Below are positions 35,366 through 44,447 of a stretch of 64,000 nucleotides of DNA, one piece after another. Numbering within the stretch: position 1 is the first letter of the stretch; each line of letters starts with the position of its first letter. The position numbers and the translations under genes are program-made. Source of the stretch: Leucosporidium creatinivorum (lineage: Eukaryota; Basidiomycota; Microbotryomycetes; Leucosporidiales; Leucosporidiaceae); NCBI GenBank assembly GCA_001600635.1, contig BCKL01000038.1, positions 153,367-217,366 on the forward strand, in the 5' to 3' direction. The notes below the pieces were generated by a model that saw nothing but the letters and a program-made list of their open reading frames with translations, had not been told where the DNA came from and did no database searches.

Positions 35366-38300
35366 GAGTACTTAGTCGGCTCGCTTCGTTCTCCCTTCCC
35401 CTCGCTGATCTCGTCGCCCACATTCCTCTCCTCCAACGCTCACTCGCATCATCCACAACACAACACAACACAACACAACAGTCCCCGCCCCCCTCGCAAC
35501 GTCGCGCCCCGCGTCAATCCCTCATCTCCGCCGCCCTCGCCATCACTCCCTCCAAGCCCAAACCCTCTTGCGCCTCGGCCTCGGCCTCACCCTCAATCTT
35601 CAGCAACCTTCTCTCGCCTTTCAGATCCACCTCACCCTCGGAGGAGGAGGAGGAGAAGAAGGAGAGGATCATCGCCCCCTCGTTCCCTCTCGGCGAAGAG
35701 GAGGACGAGGAGCTCATGTCCTGGGATGAGAGGCCCGACAATTTGTTGGATGGGGAGAAGGGGGATTTGATCACGTGGGATGAGATTGAGGAGGAGGAGG
35801 ATTTGGTCGAGGAGTTGGAGAAGGCCGCTGCTGTCGCTTTGGCTGAGAGGGAGGCGCCCAGCACCCCTCAGCGCGGGCGGGGGGAGCAGCTCGAGATGGG
35901 AGAGACGCCGTCGTTGCCTAACAGGGTATGACTCTTCCCTCCTCTTCCCTTCTACCTCTCCTTCTCTCGCTAACCCTCCCTCCAACCCGAAACAGGCCCG
36001 CTCCCTCCGCCCCCCCTCCTCCGCCCAAGCCTCCCAACGCACCACCACCACCACCGCCCTCGACTCACCCCGCTCCGCCCGCCGGCGTTCCATGCGCATG
36101 ACGATCGTCCCTTGCTCTCGCGCGGAGGAGTGGATTCGGGAGCGTGACGAGAAACGTCGGGAGGAGGAGAGGGTGTTGCGCGAACAGGCTCGCCTTGAGG
36201 TGGAGGTGGAGCAGAGGGAGAGGGAGAGGGAGCAGGAGGTGACGCCCGTGAAGCAGAGGGCTGGATCGGCTAGCCCCAGCTCGAGTGGAAAGGGAAGGGT
36301 GATGGCCTCGGATAGGTCGAGCACGAGTAGGAGGATCTCGGCGTTGCTGTTGAGTCCTGCGGGGTCTTTGGGGTCGGCGCAGGGAGAGGAGGAGGAGGAG
36401 GAGGAGGAGGAGGAGAGTAGCGATGAGGAGGACGAGGGGTTGGAAGATGACGAGGAGCAGAGCTTTGACGGAGAGGAGGAGGAGCCTCAACCCCAGCCCG
36501 AGCCCGAGCCCGAGCAGGAAAGGGAGGATCTAGTAGCGCTCGCAGCCGCCGTCCCTCTGCCCGAATCGCCTTACGTACGTTCTCTCCCTCTCGCGCTCTC
36601 GGCTCGGCTCGGCTCGGCGCTGCGCTGACCCCCTCGACTGTCGACATCAAACAGAACACTCCCACCGCCACCCCCCTTCCCTTCACTCCCACTCCCGTCG
36701 CCCACCAACAGCAACAGCAAACGACACCAATCTACATCCCCCGCTATTCCGCCCGTCGGCACTCCCTCCGCGAGAAGGTATTGATTCGGAGCGCGATCAA
36801 GAAGGCGATCACGCCGCCCATCACCCCTGCCGCCGCAGTCGTCGCTGTTGCTCCTTCCCCCGCTACTAGTAGGGTTGAGGTGCGGGAGCAGGAGCAGGTG
36901 CAGGAGCCCGAGCTCGGGGAGGGAGAGGTCGAGATGAGGGATGATTTCGCTGATGGAGAGGACGAGGAGGAGGAGGAAGAGGAGGATGTGATCGTCCCCG
37001 TCGCAGTGAGGGTCAGGCCGGAGGACGTTCCTCTTCCCGAGTCGCCCGCCGTCGCTGTACGTTGCTCCTCCCTCCCTCCCTTCTCCTCGCGAGGTCGGGC
37101 GCGCTCGCTGACCCTCTCTCTCACACACGTCTTCCGATACAATACAATACAGCTCAACACCCCCTCCCGCCCTCAGCAGCAAACCCAAACGCTCACACCC
37201 TCCTTCTCGCGCAACACGCCTCGTGACTCGATGGACTTGATGGTGGTCCGAAGCGCTGAGAGGGTCTCGAGCGCGCAGAGACTGTTGGGCGCGGAGACGG
37301 AGGTGGAGGATCATGGGGAGGGGAGTGAGAGTGAGAGTGAGAGTGAGGAGGATAGTGAGAGCGAGAGCGAAGAGGGAGAGATGGACGAGGAGGAGGAGGA
37401 GGTGGGAGGATCGCCTTCGCCGGTGAGTTGCTCATCGATTTCGCTCACCGCCGAGAGAAAAGGACTGACGCCCTCACTCGCGATGTGATAGGCCATCCGT
37501 TTCGCCCCCGCTACCACTTTCGCGCCGTCCCAATCGCCCGCCATGCCTCGTTCGACCCCAGCTCTCCAACGCGCCGCCGCTGTTCCTCTTCCCGAGACGC
37601 CTGCTGTTCGTCTCGCTCTTCTCTCTTGCTTTCTCGCTCTCACTGACCCTCCCGCTGCAACGAACAGGGCGCCCTCTACTCCTACACCCCTAAACCCTCC
37701 ATCGGGCTCGGCGCTCCTTCCACTCCTCGCACTCCCGCTTCGATGGCTCAGACGACCGATTCGCCGCTCTCCTCCTCCGCTGCGGCTGGGAGCAGCAAGA
37801 CCCCCCGCTCGATCCCCCTCCCCGAGACGCCCGAGGGAGCGAGACCTTATGCTGTTCAAGCGGCGACGCCCGAACAGAGTGGTGGAGAGAAGAGGAGGGA
37901 GATGATGATGAGTACGCCGATGAGGGAGGCGTTTAGGAGTGAGATGACTAGTCCTGTTACTGGAGTGCGTCCGCTTTCTCTTTCTCTGGAAGTCACGTCG
38001 TGACTCTCTTTCGAGCGCCGAGCTGACCCCCCTCCTTCACCTCAAACAGCACCGTCTCCTCCCCACTCCCCGTTCAGCCCTCCGCTCCTCCACCAAACCC
38101 CCCTTCCCCTCCTCCCCCAACGCCCGTCGCAAATCCGCTCGCGGCTTCCTCGCTCCTTTCCTCGCCGCTCCTCCGTCGACCAAGCGCAAGAGCGTCGTGT
38201 TTGATGAGCAGTTGTACATTCAGGAGATTGTGGATATTCGGGATAAGACGATGCATTGGGATGAGAGGCTTGATGGGGCGCCTACCGAGGAGAAGGAGAA

Positions 38301-40820
38301 GGGGGAGGTGCAAGAGAGGAAGCAGGGTGCGAGGACGAGTTTGTTCGGCTCGCCGGCGCCGAGGGTGAGTTCTCCTACTCTCTCGCGTTTCTCTTCCGCG
38401 CGTCCAACTGACCTGATCCTCGAGCCACAGACCCCTCAGGCAACGATCATCGCTCGAGCGAACACCACCCCCACCACCTCCGTTCGCAAAGCCCAACGCA
38501 ACCCTCACCTCTCCGCATCCCTCACCGCTTCGCTCCTCAAATCCGTATCGCCTTTCGCCCTCCCTCCCGTCGGTACTCAGAACCAGGGAACGCCTCGAGG
38601 AGCGACGTTCGGAACGCCCAGCAAGTCGAGTTCGGCGATGAAGGCGAGTACGCCGAGGAAGGCGGGGAGAGTGGCTACGCCTGCGAGGGAGGGAGGAGAG
38701 GAGGCGAGTGGGACGCCGGTCAGGCTGTCGACGCCTGGATCGGTTAGGAGGAAGGCTGGGAAGGTCGCTACGCCTAAGCAGCCCGAGCAGCAGCAGCAGC
38801 AGAGGCAGGAGCTCAGCGCTTCGGTCGTTGCCCAGCGTCAGATTGAGGTGAGTCCGATTTGCGGCTTCTCTCGTTCGGCTCTCGCTAACCTCCAGCTTGA
38901 CTGCAGATCCAACAGCTTCTCGCTACCCCCGACTCAGCTCTTTCCTCCTCGACCCCGGCCGCTCCCAACACCATCGCTGCTCCCAAGTCCACCTCGGCCC
39001 TCATCGAGCGCATGGAAGCGCTGAGGAGGCGCTCCCTCCCTGCCCTGCAGATCAACTTTATCGAGCGCCCTGCCGCCAAGGAGGAGGAGCCCGAGGTGCT
39101 CATCCTCGACGACGACGCAGAGGAGACGCCCGTCGCCTCGACCTCTACTCCGACTCGCGACCTCCCCATCGCCTCAGTACCCACTCCCAACCTCTCCATT
39201 AGCCTCCGCCGCCTCTTCGCCGCCCCTGCCCCTCCTCAAGCGACGCCCAAATTCACGGGCCTTCGCTCCCTCTTCTCCATCCCTGGATCGCCAGCTCATT
39301 CGCCTCAGTTCGACGGAGTAGCAGAGATGCTCCGCACCCCCGTCGCCGCCGCGGTGGAGCCGACGCTCGCTCCTACGCCCGTCAACTCGCAGCCGTCCAC
39401 GCCGGTTCGCGAGGCTTCGCCCGAGCAGCATCATGAGGAGGGGAACGAGCCTTCCATCGGCCTCAACTCGGTGGACCTGGGATCGCATGGCGTCGGAATC
39501 GAGGCCGATATCCTCGCTGCTAGTGCGCTCAGGCCGAGCTTTATTGACGACGAGGTCTCGCCGCCTGTCTCGCCTTCGCCGAAAGAGAGTGAGGTCGAGG
39601 TCGAGCAGGTCGAGGCTGAAGACGAGGAGACGGTTGGGCAGCAAGAGCAAGAGCAGGAGCAGACCGAGGAAGTCGAGCAGGTCGAAGAGGAGCAGGTCGA
39701 GTCGGCGCCCGAGCAGCCGGTCGAGGAGGATCCGTCGCCTGTCGAGGAGCAGCCCGTCGAGGAGGAGCCCATCGTCGAGGAGGCCATCACTCCTGCACCT
39801 CGCAAGACTCGCACGACCCAGACTACCACGAGCAAGAAGTCGACTACTCGCAAGGCCGCCAAGCCCGTCGTCGCCGAGCCCGAGCAGGAGGATTCCGCCG
39901 ACTCGGAGCCTACGCCCGCTCCTGCTCCCAAGCGCACTTCCGCCGCCAAGTCTACTCGAGGCTCTACTCGCTCGACCCGTACCGCCAAGGCCACCGACTC
40001 GGATGGGGAGAGCCACGAGACGCCCGCTGCACCTGCTCGTCGTAGTCGAGTGGTCAAGAAGGTCGAGCCTGTGGTCGTCGAGGCGGCCAAGGTCGAGGAC
40101 GAGCCGGAGGAGGGGGCAGAGGAGGTCGCTGTCGTCAAGCCTGCTCGCGGTCGAGCGGCGAAGGCCAAGGTTGTTGCCGAGGACGAGAAGCTCAAGCCCG
40201 TCAAGCGTGGACGCAAGATGGAGCCTGGTGAGTCCGAACCTTCCCCTTCTTCTTCTCGCAGCCATATGCTGACCTCATCGGCTCCACACAGTCGTCGAGG
40301 TCATCGTCGCTCCTGCTCGAGGTCGCCGAACCGTCGCCGCCAGGAAGGTCGTCGAGGTCGAGTCTTCGCACGAGTCCGACGCTGAGGTCGAGAAGGGTAC
40401 GCTAACTTGCTGCTCATCTTCACTCTACTCTTTGGCTAACCTACCTTCGCTTGCACAGTCGAGGAGAAGCCCGTACCGGTCAAGAAGGCCGCTCCTGCTC
40501 GCAAAAGTCGTGCCGCCAAGGCCCCCATCGCCGTCCTCGAAGACGAAGAGGAGGAGGAATCTGACGCCGCTCCGACCCCTGCACGCACTCGCGCGACTCG
40601 AGGCAAGCGCCCCATCCTCGAGCAGTCGAGCTCCGAGGACGCTGCTCCCTCCGCCGCTGCTCCCGCCAAGGCTACTAGGACTACTCGCACCAAGGCTGTC
40701 GAGTCGGAGAACTCGGCTCCCATCGCTCCTAAGGCTAGGCGAGCGCCCGTCAAGAAGGTGGTGAAGGAGGAGGAAGCGCCGGCGACGACGACGGGAAGGG
40801 CGCTGCGCGCGCGGAGGTAG
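34801..40820 (+). CDS. FHA-domain chromosomal protein with Ki-67-like motif order
   Basis: About 14 exons encode roughly 1,650 residues. The N-terminus is an FHA domain: FTFGRLSSSDCRLLFETVSK, LHARIVVD, LEVHGVNGLTHNGIVYEKG, IPLENNDEIIICDRTFRW (34801-35365). Next are acidic stretches with two WDE motifs (SWDERPDNLL, TWDEIEEEE) and four PLPE[ST]P repeats (36554, 37029, 37583, 37813), three of them ending exons. At 38188-38202 is KSVVF, a fit to the PP1-docking RVxF pattern, followed by HWDERLDG. At 39252-39340 come FTGLRSLFSIP and FDGVAEMLRTPV, which match the core of Ki-67 repeats. The C-terminal third is acidic, then rich in Lys/Arg with AT-hook-like RGR motifs (near 40145, 40205, 40320) and ends GRALRARR. 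SP/TP sites are very numerous, suggesting CDK control. Vertebrate Ki-67 has FHA, RVxF, repeats and a basic DNA-binding tail in the same order. The coding call and FHA are firm; homology to Ki-67 is a hypothesis. Confidence 0.85.
35455..35481 (+). repeat. ACAAC-type microsatellite against a 3' splice site
   Basis: About five CACAA/ACAAC units run into the acceptor ACAG just before TCCCCGCCC in the FHA gene. A similar ATACA repeat precedes the acceptor at 37151 in the same gene. Confidence 0.8.
36554..37832 (+). repeat. Four PLPE[ST]P motifs, three at exon ends
   Basis: Copies near 36554, 37029 and 37583 lie within a few codons of a 5' splice site; the first two are followed by an exon beginning with NTP or LNTP. 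The fourth (37813) is internal to an exon. This looks like amplification of an exon unit in the FHA gene. Confidence 0.7.
38182..38280 (+). other. RVxF-like PP1-docking candidate followed by a WDE motif
   Basis: The translation KRKSVVFDEQLYIQE contains K-S-V-V-F, matching [RK]-x-[VI]-x-F. About 18 residues later is MHWDERLDGAPT. Ki-67 and Repo-Man have an RVxF motif followed by an FDE-x-L element in a similar relation. Confidence 0.5.
39252..39344 (+). repeat. Ki-67-repeat-like pair
   Basis: Two adjacent segments, FTGLRSLFSIPG and FDGVAEMLRTPV, share the pattern F-x-G-[LV]-x-x-[LM]-[FL]-x-x-P. Ki-67 repeats carry the same core with LxG[IL]xE[LM]F[KQ]TP. They are 19 residues apart. Confidence 0.55.
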
Positions 40821-41003
40821 TCTTTGTGCTCTAGTTTTGTTTTCGCCTTTCTTACACTATTCTTTGCGTGCTATTGATTGCTATTCACCTTAATGTGGAG
40901 CGCTACAAGGCGGTGGCGACTTGGGATCGCCGAGAGTCTTTCGGACTGGCTTCAGGCGGCTCATCTCGAGACGGCGCAAGCAATATACATATCTCTCACA
41001 CGA
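40821..41003. other. Convergent intergenic region
   Basis: 183 nt between the stops of the FHA gene (plus) and the APH-like gene (minus). It is AT-richer than its surroundings around 40830-40900, as expected for polyadenylation signals of converging genes. Confidence 0.5.
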
Positions 41004-42237
41004 CTAACCACGCTGGACAAGGGTACTAAACATCTCTATGTGCCACTCGAGTAAAGGGTCCATCAACTGACGAGGATACCACTCCATCCTGGCGATCAGG
41101 CCGATGCACACTTTCGACCACCTCTTCTTCTTCTCCAGTTCCATCCTCATCACCTCCAAGTAGCTAGGATACCATCCAGCAAGCTCCCAATCGATGAGAC
41201 CGACCAGTTTCCCGTCGCGATCCACCAGAATATTGCGCTCGGCGATATCGCCATGCGTCAAGACGAGCCGGTGGAGCCGTGAGGTCGCTCTCAGGGCTGG
41301 CGGAAGCCCATCCCATCCATTGTACGCCTCCTTCTCCCAGAGCTCGACCATGAAGTCGACCATGGCGTCCTCATCACGGAAGGGGCCGACCTCTCGGTCA
41401 AAGCCTGGGAGGATGAGAGGCGCGGACCGGCCTGATAGGCTGCCGATCTGAGCATGCTTGGGCGGTGTGACGGATCGGAGGGTGTCCAAGATGCGCTTGA
41501 GAGCGACGTCGAGGGTGGTGTACTGCTCTCGACTGAGCGTCTGCAGAGGCCTATCCAGGGGTTCGCCATCGATGTAGGACATGAAAAGGTAGGCGACATT
41601 GTCGTTGATGTAGTATCCGAGGAACTGGGGTGGTGTAGTCGGTCGGCTTTTCGAACTCGAGCTCGAGAAGCGGCGAAACTCACCTTCGGCGCCTCGGCGA
41701 TGTAACGGCTTGCGAGCTCCATTGCCAGGCCCTCGTCCTCTCTGACCCACTCGGGAGCTCCGTACTTGACAATCATGTTGTTGGACATGTGCTTGACTCG
41801 GCGAGTCGGCCAGATGTCGAGCAAGAGCTTGCCGGGATCCGTCTCGACCTCACTCGGGGAAAGGAGCGCCGAGCCGTCGAACTGCAAAGTGCGGAGACCT
41901 TTAGTGGAGCTGATGGGCACATCAGACGTCTCTTGACTTACAGCGTACTTGGAGGGGCCTTTATACCAGCTCACAAAGTCAGCTTGATCGAGCAAGCTCC
42001 CCTTCTCACCGCCGTCAACGTTCGGCGGATTCTGAGAGCCTCGAGAAACGCGTCAGCCGTTTCTGCTGCCTTGACAGCGAGGCAGATACTCACCAAACGC
42101 GTTGGAGGAGAAGTGGACGAGCAAGCTGCAGTTGAGGCCTCCAAGCGCGAGACAGCGTCGACTTGCTTGCGCCGGGCTCGGACGAGCCTGCCCTTCAGTA
42201 GACGCGCCGCTGATACGATCGAGGCGAGTATTGGCAT
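41004..42237 (-). CDS. Aminoglycoside-phosphotransferase-fold (APH / choline kinase-like) protein
   Basis: Protein-kinase-like phosphotransferases of this family phosphorylate small molecules. The Brenner motif is RLVLTHGDIAERNILVDRD (near 41230) and the metal-binding region is LVGLIDWELAGWYPSYLEVM, so catalytic Asp, Asn and DxE/D-type residues are present. The nucleotide-binding lobe includes MIVKYGAPEWVREDEGLAME and VAYLFMSYIDGEPLDRPLQ. The start is the ATG at 42237 (MPILASIVSAARLL). I chose it because its frame joins in phase at TTG/GTGAGT to NPPNVDGGEKGSLLDQADF, while the longer overlapping frame upstream runs into a stop after splicing. The length is about 330 residues, usual for fungal APH proteins, which are often multicopy and of unknown substrate. 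The gene converges with the FHA gene. Confidence 0.85.
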
Positions 42238-42898
42238 CCGAAGCACGCAGAGATTCAGTGTAGTCCTCCTCCGGCTGCTGACTGAGCGTTAAGAATGAGC
42301 GGCGGAACGAGGGGATGGGAGAGAGCCAGAACGAGTCGAACGAGTCTGGCCGTCCACCTCTGAGCAAAGGGCTGTTGCGCTTCATGCGCTGAAGAGCTTT
42401 ACGAGCTTCCACTGAGGTACCAAAGTAGTCTACAGTCGCGCAGAGAGCCCTTCGAGACTCTTCGGACCATACTCCAACTGCTCGGCGTTCGAACTTAAAG
42501 CTGCCCTGTGCGCTCAGTGGATGCTCAGATGATCGCCTCGACGGTCTCGACTCGCCGAGTTGGAGGCCTTGATTTGTGCTCTCGCAGCTCCTTCGCTGCG
42601 CATGCTCCACTCCAGCTCTCCCCTCGCAGCCCGTCGCCCCCGCCGAGTAAAGCCAAAGCGAGCGTCGGAACGTTCCAGGCAGCCTACAGAGCCTTGTTAA
42701 AATTCTCGGTCGATCACCTGAGTGAAGAAGGGGTCAGTGAGATGAAGCCGAGCCTGAAAAAAGGGAGACGACTCACCACGGCTCGAAGAAGCGCTCCCAT
42801 TCAAGCAGCTCGTCATGTCCCTCCCATCCCAAGCGGTACTCGAATGATCCTCCTCGATCTTCCATCACCCGAATGAGCTTCTCCATACTACAGACGGC
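42238..42898. other. Spacer between APH-like and F-box-like genes, with a trailing open frame
   Basis: 661 nt on the minus strand lie downstream of the F-box-like stop (TAA 42899-42901). The same frame stays open from 42898 to a TGA at 42773-42775, including 37 residues from an ATG at 42886. An intron-like element follows (GTGAGT donor, CACTGACC branch, CTCAG end, about 42776-42719). The rest should hold the APH-like promoter. Confidence 0.5.
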
Positions 42899-43966
42899 TT
42901 ACTCGCTTGTCGCCTCGTCGATGCGCTCAACTGATAGCATCTTGAGCTTTTGAACGCTCGGCGCCGCCTGATCGAAGGCATCCGAGATAGTTTCCAGCAC
43001 ATCCCGCTGCCAGGGTGCCACTACGCGATATTTGACTTTTGTACTTCTGCAATCGCCAACGCGAAGCGCCGAGAGGGAGCTTGGGACGCCTTGGAGAGCG
43101 GCTCGGACGAGGGGAGCCGACTCCGAGAAGCGCGGATAAAGCGCCAGCTTGCATAGCCCGGTGAACATCGCCCAGGGGAAGTTGGGTTTAATGCCGAGCG
43201 CTGATTCGCCTTGAGCAAGGGAGAAGTGTGTAAGTTGAGGAGCGAGCACGGAGAGAGCTCGGTCGAAGTCGTTGTCCTCGCCGAACTCTTGTCCGTCAGC
43301 GGTGAAGCCAACGGAGAGGCGGCGCAGGAGAGGAAGCTGGGTGGAGTTGAGCCAGTGAGTCCACCCGGGAAAGGTTTGAGGGAAGAGGTATGGATCGAGG
43401 AGGGAGAGCGTGGAGAGCGAAGCGAAGTGAGGGAGAGATGGTGGAGCGCGGAGGGCGTAAGGTGGGCCCCCGGGATACCCGAGGTCGATCCAGCGCAAAT
43501 GCAGGACCTTGAGCTCTGGAGGTAAGTGTTATGGTCAGCTGGCGCTCGCCGAAAGCTCGCGGCCAAAGCTGAGCATAGGGTCAAACGCACGAGCAAGTGA
43601 CGGCAGGTCCACTACGTCGAGACGCAGGTTTGAGACGACCAGTCTCTGCGCACTTCTCGGCAGCTTGGCTGGCGTAAGATCGAGGTCGTCCAAGTCGTCG
43701 CTGTCGAACCGGCCGTCTCCGCCGAGATGCACGCGCTTCACCATCTCCCAAGCTCCCTCGACCCTCAACGCAGCAGCAGCACGATTCGGATCTCTCGCAA
43801 ACAGCTCCTCGTACAGCTCCTTCCTCGCCAGGGCCCTCCAGGTCGAGTTGACGAGCGAGTAGGCGAGCAAGATCCGGTAGCGTTGTCTGTAGGTGCCGAA
43901 CGAGACGGCGGGAAGGGAAAGCTGGATGATGTGGTGCAGGATCTCGGTGGGGAGTGGTGGCATCAT
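42899..43966 (-). CDS. F-box-like protein, paralogue of the gene at the right edge
   Basis: Two exons (first ending near 43590, second from about 43516) encode about 320 residues. The N-terminus MMPPLPTEILHHIIQLSLP, then RILLAYSLVNSTWRALARKE, has the LPxEIL..II....SL....W pattern of fungal F-box proteins, which recruit targets to SCF ubiquitin ligase through Skp1. The rest is leucine-rich and repeat-like: LKVLHLRWIDLGYPGGPPYA, FASLSTLSLLD, LPLLRRLSVGF, LAPQLTHFSLAQGE. The end is SVERIDEATSE with TAA at 42899. The first exon and about 190 nt upstream are closely matched by 63535-64000 in inverted orientation. Such F-box families are often amplified in fungi. No target can be inferred. Confidence 0.78.
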
Positions 43967-44160
43967 CCCGTGCTGTGATGAGTTGGGAGAGAGGCGAGGC
44001 GATGAGAGAGCTTCGAGCGGAGGGGGTGCGATGCGCTTGGCAGGGCTTCGAGGAGGGCGAGAGGTGCTTGGGGTGTCGAGTTGTAGCCAAGTAGCGAGTT
44101 TTACTATCCCAGTGCTTCCCTGCGAGTCGAAAGCTGACAGAGACGAGGTGAGGGCGGGAG
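43690..44160 (-). repeat. Copy A of an inverted segmental duplication (F-box gene 5' region)
   Basis: The minus-strand sequence from 44160 down to at least 43690 matches 63535-64000 on plus: shared CCTCACCTCGTCTCT, GGGAAGCACT, CCCAAGCACCTCTCGCCC and the whole first part of the coding exon. Identity by eye is high in the coding part and lower upstream. Confidence 0.85.
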
Positions 44161-44447
44161 AGCAAGGAGCAAGTCGAGCTGAGCGGGCTTCGTCTACCCG
44201 CGTTCAGACTTACTAAGGGGTAGCCAGACTATTCAGGGGCTCTAAGCAGGTGTAGAGTAGGCTTCCATGGCAGTCGAATACTCTGCAAACTCTGCCGTCG
44301 ACTTTGCAGCTCGCGCAACCGCCGTTCGGCGATGAGCAGCTCAACAGCGCGGAGCTCTCCTCGTTCGCTCTCGTGTGGTGGACGTTTGCTGGCCTCAGTC
44401 CGTCACAGCTGGGCTGTAAGAACGTACCACACAGCTCCATAGCATGC
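43967..44447. other. Spacer upstream of the F-box-like gene
   Basis: 481 nt. About 190 nt next to the F-box start (43967-44160) form part of the inverted duplication with 63535-63727. The rest contains the 3' end of the PIG-M gene. No gene is seen. Confidence 0.55.

Noticed and set aside
42053-42610. Longer 5' frame for the APH-like gene
   Set aside because: When spliced at the GTGAGT donor it meets a stop at once; only the frame from ATG 42237 joins the conserved exon in phase. Its first codon is also GTG, not ATG.
42773-42886. A chromodomain-like peptide (EYRLGWEGHDELLEWERFFEP)
   Set aside because: Too short for a chromodomain, lacks the aromatic cage pattern, and is in frame with the F-box-like gene just upstream, so it is better read as that gene's former or extended tail.
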